Part shown: piece after piece, positions 50,703-59,921 of the stretch | Numbering within the stretch: position 1 is the stretch's first letter | Layout: the number at the start of each line of letters is the position of its first letter | DNA from: Gammaproteobacteria bacterium | GTDB lineage: Bacteria > Pseudomonadota > Gammaproteobacteria > S012-40 | DNA: 64,000 nucleotides | Direction: 5' to 3' | Assembly: GCA_015487785.1 (NCBI GenBank) | Contig: WFPC01000044.1 | Span: 1 to 64,000 of the forward strand | Program-made: the position numbers and the translations under genes | The notes under the pieces: generated by a model | Seen by the model: the letters and a program-made list of their open reading frames with translations, nothing else | Told to the model about the DNA's origin: nothing | The model's database searches: none

Positions 50703-50795
50703 GGAGAGATGGCCGAGCGGCTGAAGGCGCTCCCCTGCTAAGGGAGTATGGGGTCAAAAGCTCCATCGAGGGTTCGAATCCCTCTCTCTCCGCCA
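50703..50795 (+). tRNA. tRNA-Ser (GCT anticodon)
   Basis: 93-nt type II tRNA with a long variable arm. The acceptor stem is GGAGAGA/TCTCTCC, the anticodon stem-loop CTCCC-CTGCTAA-GGGAG reads GCU (decoding AGC/AGU), the T arm is GAGGGTTCGAATCCCTC, and CCA is encoded. It is downstream of csrA, the conserved place for this tRNA. Its last 19 nt are repeated at 50960-50978. Confidence 0.97.
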
Positions 50796-51025
50796 TCTGC
50801 CTTGAAAACTTTCCAGCCTTGCCATGTACCCCTAGATCCACAACCAAGCTGGATTCGAACCCTCGATAATTCAAAAACCGGTTCGACAAGCGGCTCAGCC
50901 GCGCAGAACGCCGGAGCAATGCGACGGCGGCCCCGCAGGGGCGAGGCCAAAGGCCGAGTAATCCCTCTCTCTCCGCCATCTGCCTTGAAAACTTTCCAGC
51001 CTTGCCATGTACCCCTAGATCCACA
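50777..51025. repeat. 66-bp direct repeat that includes the tRNA-Ser 3' end
   Basis: Copies at 50777-50842 and 50960-51025 are identical over 66 bp and begin with the last 19 nt of tRNA-Ser (AATCCCTCTCTCTCCGCCA). Homology resumes after each copy as a 20-bp segment at 50862-50881 and 51034-51053 (18 of 20 identical). The 117 bp between copies include a GC-rich, hairpin-forming stretch and no gene. This looks like a tRNA-anchored duplication, such as the remnant of an excised integrative element, or a local tandem duplication. Confidence 0.8.
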
Positions 51026-51075
51026 GCAGGCTTCTCGATAACTCAAGAACCGGAGCACCACAGCATTACACCGCA

Positions 51076-53694
51076 TCAAATCATTACGATGGCCTTGCGC
51101 TTGCGATAATAGCGTAACACGGCCATTTTCACCGCGTCGTTGAAGACGAACCAGGCAAGCGCGTAGGCCCACATGCCCAACCCCCATTCCCAGCCAATGG
51201 GTGTCATGAGACCAAAGCCATATACGGCGATGAGGGTTCCCGCCACCCGGCTGCTGAAGGTTGCCCCGAACAAAATCCAGGAAGGATAGGGCCGCTTGAA
51301 GAACCAATCGTCGATACGGGTATTGTAGATGGTGCCATGCCCGGCGATAACCAACTTGGCGAAGAAAATCGACTGCACCAGGTCCATGGGCAGTTTCAAA
51401 TAGACCATGAGATACCAGAACAAGGCAAAGGAGGACAACACCCCGGCGATGCCCAACCATCCTGCCATGACCAAGACCTCGTGCATGTCCCAGCGAATCG
51501 GCTTGTCGCGTATCCGGGTATTGTCGTAGGCAATGGCCAGAATGGGAATATCGTTGAGCAGGGCCAACACGATGATCATCAGGGCGGTAACAGGGTAAAA
51601 CTCGAATACACCGATGGCCAGCCCCATGAACAAGACGATACGTATGGTCTCGGCGATGCGAAAAATCGTGTAACTCTGCATGCGCTCGAAAGTGATGCGG
51701 GCCTGTTTGATGGCCTCGAGAATGACCCCCAGGCCCGGTGCCGTGAGAATGATGTCGGCAGCGGCGCGGGCCGCATCGGTGGCACCGCTGACGGCGATAC
51801 CTGCATCGGCCTTTTTCAGCGCCGGCGCGTCATTGACACCATCGCCGGTCATGCCCACGATGTGGTCGGCCTTTTGCAATTCGTCGACAATGAAATATTT
51901 GTCTTCCGGATAGACTTGGGCAAAACCATCGGCTTGCTCGATCTGGGCGATGATTTCCGATTCATGCCGCTTCACCGTGCCGGGAGGAAGCGGCATGTTA
52001 TTTAGCTCCTTGCGCACCTGCCTGACCACTTCATCGGCCAGATGGCCTGCCTGTTCTTCTTCCACCCCCTTCAGACTTTTCACCAGGGCCTTGGAAATAA
52101 GACGAGCCAGCAAAAGATACTCTTCGGTGCTACGCCCCTTGAGTTCGTGCACATTCTCGATGTTGTCACCAATATCGAGCATTTGTGCAATGGTCCTGGC
52201 CACGGCGATATTATCCCCGGTGACCATCTTGACCTGCACGCCTTGGGCCTTGATCCGGGCGATAACCTCCCTGGAGTCCTCCCGCGGCGGATCAAACAGG
52301 GGAATCAATCCGACAAAATCGAACATCTTCTCCTCGCCCCGGCGCACCGCCACCCCCAAGGTGCGATAGCCCTTTTCGGCAAAAGCTTCCACCTGGGCAT
52401 AGGCCGCATCCTTGTCAAAGCCGCCGTTGTGACACATCTCGATGATCACCTGGGGCGCACCCTTGGCAGCCACCACCGTTTCCCCGCCGGCAGTTTGCAA
52501 TATGGCCTGGGATAACTTGCTGACGGGGTTGAAAGGAATGAATTTCTGCAATTGGTATTTTTCCAGTCGCTCGCGCAGGCCGCGCGCATCGAGCTCGGCG
52601 AACAAGGGGATCTCGATGGGATCGTGATTTTCCTCCCGGCTGGCCAGAGCGGCGTACAGATACAACTCATCTTCCTGGAATGGCGCCTCGACATAGGCTG
52701 GCGCCAGGCTCATGCGGTTCTGTGTGAGCGTGCCCGTCTTGTCCGAGCACAGGATATCCATGCCGGCCAATTCCTCAATGGCATCGAGGCGGCTGACGAT
52801 GGCCTGGTGTCGTGCCAGGGTTACCGCGCCGATGGCCATGGTGACGGTGAGCACCGCCGGCATGGCCACCGGAATGGCCGAAATAGTCAGCACCAAGGCA
52901 TAGATCAGCAAATCCAGCGCCGGCTCGTGTCGGGAAATGCCCAGCAACACCAGAATGGCGATCACTGCCAAGGTCATCAGAATCAAGGCGTCGCCAACCT
53001 TGATGACCATTTGCTTGAAATGGCTGCGGCCAGCCATCTCGGCCTTGGCCACCAATCCCACGGTCTTGCCGAACTCGGTATTGAGACCGGTTCCAATAAC
53101 CACACCCACCATTTCACCCTGTTTGACCACAGTGTTGGCGTAGGCATCGTCTCCAGGCTTTTTGTTCACCGGCAATGACTCCCCGGTCAGGGCCGATTGG
53201 TCCACCTGCAGATACTCACCCTCTCCGATGAGCTGTACATCGGCTGGAATGACGTTGCCGATCTTCAGTTTGACGATATCACCCGGCACCAGGTCGGCGG
53301 CATCCACCGCCTGCCAACGGCCATCACGCTTGACCAGAGCCTTGAGAGCCAGCTTGTTCTTCAATACTTCGATGGCATTGAGCGCTTTGGATTCCTGATA
53401 GAAATCCACCAGGGCATTGACCAGTAACATGATCACGATGATCACAAAGTCTTCCCAGCGCTGCACTAGCGCCGAGAGTATACCGGCGATCTCTATCATC
53501 CAAGGGATGGGCCCCCAGAACCTGGCCAGCAGACGCTGCCACCAGGTTTTCTCCTTGGTGGTGATCCGGTTGGGACCATATTCCTGCTGACGCTTCCTGG
53601 CTTCTTCGGTGGACAAGCCTTGCTCCGGATCAACCTCCAGCCGGGAGAGCATCTGCTCGACTCTGGCGGGTTTGTCGGCCTTTGGTTCAGTCAT
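51076..53694 (-). CDS. Plasma-membrane-type H+-transporting P-type ATPase (P3A-like)
   Basis: 872 residues from the ATG at 53694. The N-terminal cation-ATPase domain precedes TM1-2; the actuator has the TGES motif (QSALTGESLP near 170), the phosphorylation loop has CSDKTGTLTQN near 325, and the hinge has MTGDGVNDAPALKKADAGIAV near 600. Ten TM helices are expected, with NALVDFYQE in M2 and ISAIPVAMPAV in M4 as in fungal/plant proton pumps. It would extrude protons at ATP cost. It follows the 93-residue coiled-coil gene by 83 nt, probably in one operon. Confidence 0.9.
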   Translation of the reverse strand: MTEPKADKPARVEQMLSRLEVDPEQGLSTEEARKRQQEYGPNRITTKEKTWWQRLLARFWGPIPWMIEIAGILSALVQRWEDFVIIVIMLLVNALVDFYQESKALNAIEVLKNKLALKALVKRDGRWQAVDAADLVPGDIVKLKIGNVIPADVQLIGEGEYLQVDQSALTGESLPVNKKPGDDAYANTVVKQGEMVGVVIGTGLNTEFGKTVGLVAKAEMAGRSHFKQMVIKVGDALILMTLAVIAILVLLGISRHEPALDLLIYALVLTISAIPVAMPAVLTVTMAIGAVTLARHQAIVSRLDAIEELAGMDILCSDKTGTLTQNRMSLAPAYVEAPFQEDELYLYAALASREENHDPIEIPLFAELDARGLRERLEKYQLQKFIPFNPVSKLSQAILQTAGGETVVAAKGAPQVIIEMCHNGGFDKDAAYAQVEAFAEKGYRTLGVAVRRGEEKMFDFVGLIPLFDPPREDSREVIARIKAQGVQVKMVTGDNIAVARTIAQMLDIGDNIENVHELKGRSTEEYLLLARLISKALVKSLKGVEEEQAGHLADEVVRQVRKELNNMPLPPGTVKRHESEIIAQIEQADGFAQVYPEDKYFIVDELQKADHIVGMTGDGVNDAPALKKADAGIAVSGATDAARAAADIILTAPGLGVILEAIKQARITFERMQSYTIFRIAETIRIVLFMGLAIGVFEFYPVTALMIIVLALLNDIPILAIAYDNTRIRDKPIRWDMHEVLVMAGWLGIAGVLSSFALFWYLMVYLKLPMDLVQSIFFAKLVIAGHGTIYNTRIDDWFFKRPYPSWILFGATFSSRVAGTLIAVYGFGLMTPIGWEWGLGMWAYALAWFVFNDAVKMAVLRYYRKRKAIVMI

Positions 53695-53777
53695 AATGGT
53701 CCCTCGTGTCAAACAAGCTCGGCGTAAAATGACACTCTGTCACTCACTACGCCGTTTTTCTTCTGTTATGTGCAAGT

Positions 53778-54059
53778 TCATTCGATGTGTTCGATAAGTT
53801 TCTCCGCCCGCTCGGCCACCAGATCCCAAATAATCATAGGCCCACCCTTTTTCGCCCATTCTTCCAGCGAGGAGCTCTTGATCTGCTCTAATTCATCGGC
53901 CAATCTAGCACGCTGACCGCGCAATGCTCCCAGTTCCTCCATCTGGGCGGAGGTAAGATGCTCAGCCCTCTCGGCCCGGGAAATGAGTTCATCAATATGT
54001 TTCATTCTTGCTTCGTATTCCCGGATATGTGTCTCTGTCAAACGTTCTTGGTTATACAT
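53778..54059 (-). CDS. Small coiled-coil protein of unknown function
   Basis: 93 residues from the ATG at 54059 (GGAGAG upstream). Residues ~5-70 are Glu/Lys/Arg/Leu-rich helix with heptad-like spacing (YEARMKHIDELISRAER…MEELGALRGQRARLADELEQIK), followed by WAKKGGPMIIWDLVAERAEKLIEHIE. There is no signal peptide or TM segment. It lies between the E1-beta gene and the P-type ATPase; a role with the pump is only guilt by association. Confidence 0.7.
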   Translation of the reverse strand: MYNQERLTETHIREYEARMKHIDELISRAERAEHLTSAQMEELGALRGQRARLADELEQIKSSSLEEWAKKGGPMIIWDLVAERAEKLIEHIE

Positions 54060-54094
54060 GATTTCTCTCCTTCCTTGCTCTCCATTTGTCAAGC

Positions 54095-55141
54095 TCATGC
54101 ACGGGCAAGCGCGCTTGCCGCATCGACGATACTTGCAACGTCCGGAATACAAGCCGCCTCCAACTTTCCATTGTAGGGGATAGGCAGCTCCCGTGCCGCC
54201 AGCCGCTTGGGTGGTGCATCTAGGGAATAAAAACACCGATCGGTCAGACTGGCCACCACTTCCGCACCTGCACCGGCAAACAGAGAATCTTCTTCCACAA
54301 CCAGAAGACGATGGGTTTTCTCCAACGAACTGGCACATGTTTCCCAATCGATAGGACGCAGGCTGCGCAAATCGACCACCTCTACAGTGATACCTTGCTC
54401 GCCCAATCGCTCGGCAGCACGCAGCGCCAGATCCACCATACGGGAATAGGTGACGAGAGTCAGGTCACTGCCCTCGCGACGCACCCGTGCGCAATGCATG
54501 GGTAGTGGCTCCAGCGTGGTGTCCAGCATACCTCGAGTAAAATAGAGTAACTCGTGCTCAAGAAGCACGACGGCCTCGTTACTGCGTATGGCCTGTCGCA
54601 GTTGCCAGTAGGCATCTTGGGGAGTGGCCGGCACGGCAATCCTCATTCCAGGAACATTCATCAGGATTTGCTCCAGGCGATGAGAGTGTTGTGCGGCCAA
54701 CTGTTTGGCAACCCCACCAGGCATACGCACCACTAGCGGCATGGCAAACTGGCCACCGGACATGAATGGTATCTTGGTCGACATATTGATGATGGCATCC
54801 AGGGCCAACAAGGCAAAATTTATGGTCATGATTTCCACCACTGGCCGTAGTCCCGCCAGGGCATCTCCCACACCCAGACCAGTGAAACTTCCCTCGGAAA
54901 GAAGCTCTCCTGCCAGAAGATAACTCACCAAGGGCTGGCCTGCGGCCACGCTGCCCACGCCGGCGGCCACAAGGGTATCGAGCCAGTCCCCCTGACCCAG
55001 CAGACCATCATGCATGAGCAGGGGAACCGCCGGCACCATGAGGCCGGCCAGCAGCAATACAGCGACCAATATCGGCAACAACTCCCAAACAGCTCTGGCG
55101 CTCTTGCTCATGGATAGCTTCAAGGCTTGTGCGGTAATCAC
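54095..55141 (-). CDS. 2-oxo-acid dehydrogenase E1 component beta subunit, N-terminal region aberrant
   Basis: 348 residues from a GTG overlapping the E1-alpha stop. From residue ~80 the protein is a normal E1-beta: SEGSFTGLGVGDALAGLRPVVEIM, FMSGGQFAMPLVVRMPGG, AAQHSH and the C-terminal transketolase domain ending in VVDLRSLRPIDWETCASSLEKTHRLLVVEE. The first ~75 residues do not fit: the GE(D/E)V segment with the ThDP-activating Glu is missing and a hydrophobic stretch replaces it. Another frame at 55138-55010 encodes DYRTSLEAIHEQ, much like a true E1-beta start, so indels or sequence errors are likely. Activity is doubtful as read. Confidence 0.72.
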   Translation of the reverse strand: MITAQALKLSMSKSARAVWELLPILVAVLLLAGLMVPAVPLLMHDGLLGQGDWLDTLVAAGVGSVAAGQPLVSYLLAGELLSEGSFTGLGVGDALAGLRPVVEIMTINFALLALDAIINMSTKIPFMSGGQFAMPLVVRMPGGVAKQLAAQHSHRLEQILMNVPGMRIAVPATPQDAYWQLRQAIRSNEAVVLLEHELLYFTRGMLDTTLEPLPMHCARVRREGSDLTLVTYSRMVDLALRAAERLGEQGITVEVVDLRSLRPIDWETCASSLEKTHRLLVVEEDSLFAGAGAEVVASLTDRCFYSLDAPPKRLAARELPIPYNGKLEAACIPDVASIVDAASALARA

Positions 55142-56193
55142 AGCAAGACCTCACCATGCCGGTTGCACTCCAGGGCAGCCTCGGCATCTTCCATACTGGG
55201 CTCCGGACTCTCGTGGGCAAAGCGTACTGCAGCATCCACGATTTGCTTCACTTCCTGTCGCATTGCCTCCAAAGCCCCGGGGGTAATATGCCCGGCGCGA
55301 TCGAGATAACTGGCCAGGCGCTCAATATTGTCCGAGCCTGCGGCAATGATCTGCTCGCTAGAAGGATAGGGCAATAGAGCCTCGGCGGTGGCAATCTTGA
55401 CAGGGTCCTCGGTTTTCTCGAAGGCCTGCAATTCCACTCGTGGCCGGTAATTACCCGCATCGGCCATGGAGTGACCGCGGAAACGGTAGGTTTCACACTC
55501 CAGAAGCTGGGGACCGTTGCCGGCACGAATCTGCGCCAGCGCGTCCCGGGTGGCCTGATACACCGCCAGCACATCCATGCCATTGATTTTTTTCGCTGGG
55601 ATACGGTAGCCGCAAGCGCGCTTGTAGACCTCGGTCACAGCCGAGTGACGGTGAATCTCGGTACCAATCTGGTAATGATTGTTTTCGCACACGAACAGCA
55701 CCGGCAAACGCCACAGGGCCGCCATGTTGAGACTTTCGTGAAAGGTGCCCTGGTTGACCGCCCCGTCGCCAAAAAAACAGATCACGGCCTCCGGCAACTC
55801 ACGCATGGCAATGGCATAGGCAATGCCCGTAGCCACAGGAAAGGTCTCGCCCACAATGGCATACCCCCCCATGAAACGGCGCTCGCGATCGAATAGGTGC
55901 ATGGATCCGCCCATGCCGCCAGAACACCCCCCTTTCTTACCGAACAACTCGGCCATCACGGCGCCGGCCGGAATGCCACGGACCAGAGCATGGACATGTT
56001 CGCGATAGGTGGAAACGATGTAGTCGGCAGGTTCCGTCGCACGGATAACGCCCACGCCCACAGCCTCCTCGCCGGGATAGAGATGCAAGAAACCGGCGAT
56101 ATTCCCTTGGGCATATTCCTCCGCCGCACGCTCCTCGAATGCTCGCGCCAGCAACATGTCGCGCAGCATCTCTTGCATCAAGACAGAATCCAT
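55138..56193 (-). CDS. 2-oxo-acid (pyruvate/acetoin-type) dehydrogenase E1 component alpha subunit
   Basis: 351 residues, complete. The ThDP motif GDGAVNQGTFHES…VCENNHYQIG lies near 150-185, GGCSGGMGGSMHLFD near 89, and YRFRGHSMADAGNYR near 263 contains the phosphorylation-loop-like segment. The first ~60 residues (LLARAFEERAAEEYAQGNIAGFLHLYPGEEAV) match PdhA. E1-beta follows with a 4-nt overlap. No E2 or E3 gene is adjacent, so the complex must borrow them or the locus is incomplete. Confidence 0.92.
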   Translation of the reverse strand: MDSVLMQEMLRDMLLARAFEERAAEEYAQGNIAGFLHLYPGEEAVGVGVIRATEPADYIVSTYREHVHALVRGIPAGAVMAELFGKKGGCSGGMGGSMHLFDRERRFMGGYAIVGETFPVATGIAYAIAMRELPEAVICFFGDGAVNQGTFHESLNMAALWRLPVLFVCENNHYQIGTEIHRHSAVTEVYKRACGYRIPAKKINGMDVLAVYQATRDALAQIRAGNGPQLLECETYRFRGHSMADAGNYRPRVELQAFEKTEDPVKIATAEALLPYPSSEQIIAAGSDNIERLASYLDRAGHITPGALEAMRQEVKQIVDAAVRFAHESPEPSMEDAEAALECNRHGEVLL

Positions 56194-56435
56194 GGATCCC
56201 CTCCTTCGGGAGCGGGCGGGCTGTTTGGCGCCATTCCTTCCCTATTCTCTCATGCCGGCATTCCAGTAACCGGCCCTTCTTATATAAGATATGGGTACGC
56301 CCCGCCTGTGTTTCAAACCCAATGCGGACAACTCTTGTAAAAACGCGCTTGCCACACCAGTATAGAAGCAATAAAACCCATTCCAAAGCGACTACAGGCC
56401 CATGACGCCAATACCTGAAAAAGATACCGTAGAAC

Positions 56436-57782
56436 ATGAACCCGAAAATCCATACCTCGCATGAAAAAATGAAACCGGGCCATAACGAAAAACTCACTCT
56501 CAAGGAAGTAGTCGCCATGGGCGTGGGTGGCATGATTGGTGGCGGTATATTTTCGGTATTGGGCCTGGCCATCGCCCAGGCAGGACATGCCGCCCCGCTC
56601 GCCTTCGCGCTGGGCGGCATGATCGCTCTCATTACCGGCATGGCCTATGCCCGCCTTGGCTTGAAGTTCCAGTCCGATGGCGGCAGTTTCACCTACCTAG
56701 AAAAGGCCTTTCGTCAGCCCAATGTTGCCGGTATCGGCGGTTGGCTGTTGTTGGCAGGTTATATTGGCACCCTTGGCCTGTATGCCTATACCTTTGGCAC
56801 CTATGGCTCGGCCGTGCTCGGCCTGGGAGAACAGGCCAACCCCTTGGTACACCACCTGCTCGCCTCTTTCGTCCTGCTCATTTTTCTCGCCATCAATCTC
56901 TACGGGATAAAGGCCAGTGGCAGTACCGAGCTACTGATCGTCACAGTGAAAGTCCTCATTCTGTCACTGTTTGCCGTCATCGGCCTGTTTTTTGTGCAAA
57001 CCAATCTCTTGCTGCCGGTCTTCGACCGGGGCCAGCTTGGCGTGCTCATGGGCGCAGCGCTGATCTTCGTGGCCTATGAAGGTTTCGAACTCATACCCAA
57101 CGCCGTCAACGAAATGGTGGACCCCGAACACAACCTGACCCGGGGCATCTTCTGGTCCATTGGTATCACCCTTGCCATCTACGTACTGGTCTCCCTGGTA
57201 GCAGTGGGCAATCTGACACCGGAAGAAATCAACCGTTACGGTGAATACGCCCTGGCCGTCGCCGCCAAACCCTTTCTGGGCCAGGCTGGTTTTCTACTCA
57301 TTGGCCTGGCGGCACTGTTTTCCACCGCTTCCGCCATCAATGCCACTTTGTTTGGCACTGCCCGCCTAGGCAAAGCGATGGCCAAGGAAAAAGAATTACC
57401 AGAGGCCTTTGCCTTCGTCCGTTGCAACAGCAATATCCCCTGGTTCAGCCTGAGCGTCATCACCCTTTTGAGCCTGGCCTTCGTCAACTTCGGAGATCTG
57501 ACCATCATCGCATCTTTCTCCAGTTCCAGCTTTTTGCTGATTTTTTTCTCCATCAACCTGTCAGCCTGGCGCCTGCGCCAGCACATTGGAATCCCGCCCT
57601 GGTATCCCCTGCTGGGCATGCTGGGCACCTTGGCCGCCTGGCTCACCCTGATGGCTTATCTATGGCAGACCAGTCGAGAAAGCCTGGCCTGGATCGGTTT
57701 CGGATATGGCATCGTTGTCGTCGCCGAACTCCTGTTCAGCCATCGCCGAATAATAGGGAAATTGCATAAACAAGATCTCTAG
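56436..57782 (+). CDS. APC-family amino-acid/polyamine permease
   Basis: 448 residues with about twelve TM helices. The N-terminal signature GVGGMIGGGIFSVLGLAI (near 29-46) is the substrate/Na+ or H+ binding region of APC transporters, and the cytoplasmic FDRGQLGVLMGAALIFVAYEGFELIPNA segment near 196 is typical of the cationic/small amino-acid branch. Substrate cannot be assigned. Start is uncertain (ATG also at 56469) and no clear ribosome site is seen. It is divergent from the E1 genes across a 242-bp gap that holds A/T-rich promoter-like sequence. Confidence 0.88.
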   Translation: MNPKIHTSHEKMKPGHNEKLTLKEVVAMGVGGMIGGGIFSVLGLAIAQAGHAAPLAFALGGMIALITGMAYARLGLKFQSDGGSFTYLEKAFRQPNVAGIGGWLLLAGYIGTLGLYAYTFGTYGSAVLGLGEQANPLVHHLLASFVLLIFLAINLYGIKASGSTELLIVTVKVLILSLFAVIGLFFVQTNLLLPVFDRGQLGVLMGAALIFVAYEGFELIPNAVNEMVDPEHNLTRGIFWSIGITLAIYVLVSLVAVGNLTPEEINRYGEYALAVAAKPFLGQAGFLLIGLAALFSTASAINATLFGTARLGKAMAKEKELPEAFAFVRCNSNIPWFSLSVITLLSLAFVNFGDLTIIASFSSSSFLLIFFSINLSAWRLRQHIGIPPWYPLLGMLGTLAAWLTLMAYLWQTSRESLAWIGFGYGIVVVAELLFSHRRIIGKLHKQDL

Positions 57783-57801
57783 TGCCAAAATCAATGCCCC
57801 G

Positions 57802-58329
57802 CTATTCGGCGGCCAGGAGGGCTTCGATACGTGCCTGGACTATGGAACTATCCCAGCGTCGCTCACCCAAGGCGCGAGCGTGGAAGCGGCCATCCCTCCC
57901 GATGATATAGGTCATGGGCAACGCAACAACCTCATAGGCCTTGCGCGCCGCGCCGTTGGGATCCAGGACTACCGGAAAACTGTAGCCGCCTTCTTCGATG
58001 AAACGCCGCACGTGGTCTGGGGCGCCACGATCGGCGGCCACGGCCAACACCACCAGCCCCTGCCCACGGTAGTCACGCCACAGTTTTTCCAATGCCGGCA
58101 TCTCGCGCCTACAAGGAGAGCAGAAAGTGGCCCAGAAGTTTAGCAACACCACTTTGCCACGATAGTCCGAGAGCCTCAGAGATTGACCATCCAGGTCACG
58201 TAAGGAGAAATCCGGCGCGGGCAGGCGTTTTTTCGGATAATCGAGGCTCTCCGACGGAACATCGGCAGCCATGGCCGTTGTGACAAAACACAGGCTTGCC
58301 AGCATGACAAACAAAGAATGTCCATTCAT
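57802..58329 (-). CDS. Periplasmic TlpA/ResA-like thioredoxin
   Basis: 175 residues with a signal peptide (MNGHSLFVMLASLCFVTTAMA) and one thioredoxin domain. The active site is NFWATFCSPCRREMPAL near residue 68, with the cis-Pro in VVALPMTYIIGRDG near 138. TlpA/ResA proteins reduce disulfides in apocytochrome c or metallochaperones outside the membrane. It overlaps the small cytochrome gene by 4 nt and is the last gene of a barrel-cytochrome-TlpA operon. Confidence 0.92.
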   Translation of the reverse strand: MNGHSLFVMLASLCFVTTAMAADVPSESLDYPKKRLPAPDFSLRDLDGQSLRLSDYRGKVVLLNFWATFCSPCRREMPALEKLWRDYRGQGLVVLAVAADRGAPDHVRRFIEEGGYSFPVVLDPNGAARKAYEVVALPMTYIIGRDGRFHARALGERRWDSSIVQARIEALLAAE

Positions 58330-58607
58330 CGCGCATGCTCCTGCAGATACCTCAGAATAGCCTGCCGCTCATTCTCTTGAGGTGGTTCCATACCTCGTCT
58401 CTGCATATGTCCTTCCATCAATTGCACGATGATTGGCCACTCGGCCGCACGGTGGCGCCCCGGATGCGGCACTCCGTGACAAGCACCACAGTACGCCGTG
58501 TAGATTTGCACCACGGAGCTTCTGGCGTCCGGCAGCGCCGTGGTCACTCCACTGGCAACGCAGCCGGCGAGCAGCACTGACAACAGTGTGAACATCAGGA
58601 GCTTCAT
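58326..58607 (-). CDS. Small lipoprotein c-type cytochrome
   Basis: 93 residues from the ATG at 58607. The N-terminus has a lipobox (SVLLAGC, residues 9-15), then a haem c motif CGACH near residue 44 with likely distal Met ligands (LMEGHMQRRGMEPP near 65). Much of the usual cytochrome fold is compressed. It should be anchored in the outer or inner membrane and loaded with haem in the periplasm. It sits between the Met-rich barrel (1-nt gap) and tlpA (4-nt overlap). Confidence 0.85.
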   Translation of the reverse strand: MKLLMFTLLSVLLAGCVASGVTTALPDARSSVVQIYTAYCGACHGVPHPGRHRAAEWPIIVQLMEGHMQRRGMEPPQENERQAILRYLQEHAR

Positions 58608-58608
58608 C

Positions 58609-59805
58609 TCAGAAACCCAGCCTGCTGTCATTGGGCTGTGTCTTCCCCATGCCGTAACGGCGGCTGCTCTTGGTAACAAACTCTATGTACCAGGTGAGCA
58701 TCACACGGTAGTCCTGTTCAAGCTGCGGACCATTGAGGTTGCGGTACAAGGGCACGCCCACATTGAGATCAAGGATATGCAGAGACACTGGCTGCCACTG
58801 GACACCGAAGGTGGCGAAAACCTGGCTTCCACCGTAATTGTCCGTATTCCACAGCAGCGTGGTGGCCGGCGAATTCGGATCTCCCGGGGTGGCATGCCCG
58901 GAATCGCCATCACGGTACTCATCCATCTCGCCGCGAATACCCGTCTGATGGCTGGCGTTGATCTGTGCCTGTATCAGCCATTGGGGATGAAACTGAAACA
59001 TGGCATAAACGTCCACCTGTGCCTCGTCGCCCAGACGGTAACCACGCTTGTTGTCGTAGAGGCGTGCCGTGTAGCGAGCGTTCATCCCCCACCACCAGGG
59101 CGAGGCAGAGCGCTGGTAGAGCAGGCCGAGACTGGGGTCGACCGTTCCGGAACCGAGCTGCATGCCATAAGGCTGCAACTCCTGCTGGCGCGTGGGCACC
59201 GGATGATCTGTGTTGCGCTGGTCTATGGAACCTGTCGGCAGGTTGAAGCCGAACAACAGCGACATCTGCCGGCTAGGGATCAGCGGGTCGTCGGCAAACA
59301 AGCGATACTTCCCCATCAGCATGGTATCGGCCACACCACTGGACTTCATGACAAAGCCCTCCCGCCCCACCTGGGTCTTCATCATGTCGTTGAAGCGCAT
59401 GTCCATACTGTTGCGCTTGTACATCAGCATCACGGCACCGAATAAATCGTCGGTAAAGCTGTAGCCGGCAGTAATGTTGAGCATATCCATAGCCATGGAT
59501 GTGGGCACCGCCATAAACTTACCGGTTGGCCGCCCCATCATCACAGGCATGCCTAGCAGGCTATCGCTATCGAGGCGCCCGGAACCATCGCGAAGCCCTT
59601 CCATTTTCATGCGCATGGGGCTGAACTTTACGCGGTACTCATGGGTCTCCGGGACGCCACCACCCGGGATATTCATAGGCATGTTGCCGCCACACTTACC
59701 ACAACACAGTCCCACATAGGCCCGGGCCATATCAGCCCAGGACAAGCTGGCCACGAGCACCGATATAAGCATCATCCGCCATGAAACAATTCGCTTTCCG
59801 TACAT
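58609..59805 (-). CDS. Methionine-rich outer-membrane barrel-like protein
   Basis: 398 residues from the ATG at 59805 (GTG one codon earlier; GGGGAG upstream). A signal peptide ends near AYVG, followed by a CCGKCGG motif and about 20 Met in the next ~130 residues, including MPVMMG, MAMDM and DMM clusters. The second half has aromatic/polar beta strands (SLLFGFNLPTGS, GMNARYTARLYDN, VDVYAMFQFHPQ, YRVMLTWYIEF) and ends with Phe. Met/Cys richness suggests Cu(I) or similar soft-metal handling, but the family is not one I can name. It is co-directional with a cytochrome and TlpA and divergent from regB-like. Confidence 0.75.
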   Translation of the reverse strand: MYGKRIVSWRMMLISVLVASLSWADMARAYVGLCCGKCGGNMPMNIPGGGVPETHEYRVKFSPMRMKMEGLRDGSGRLDSDSLLGMPVMMGRPTGKFMAVPTSMAMDMLNITAGYSFTDDLFGAVMLMYKRNSMDMRFNDMMKTQVGREGFVMKSSGVADTMLMGKYRLFADDPLIPSRQMSLLFGFNLPTGSIDQRNTDHPVPTRQQELQPYGMQLGSGTVDPSLGLLYQRSASPWWWGMNARYTARLYDNKRGYRLGDEAQVDVYAMFQFHPQWLIQAQINASHQTGIRGEMDEYRDGDSGHATPGDPNSPATTLLWNTDNYGGSQVFATFGVQWQPVSLHILDLNVGVPLYRNLNGPQLEQDYRVMLTWYIEFVTKSSRRYGMGKTQPNDSRLGF

Positions 59806-59921
59806 CACAATCTCCCCACTTGAAATCCAGGAAAAATGCTAGACGGATGAGATTCAGCCGGGAATGTGACATATTGTCGCACCACCATGACACATCCCTT
59901 GGCATACGGGATAATACCGCC

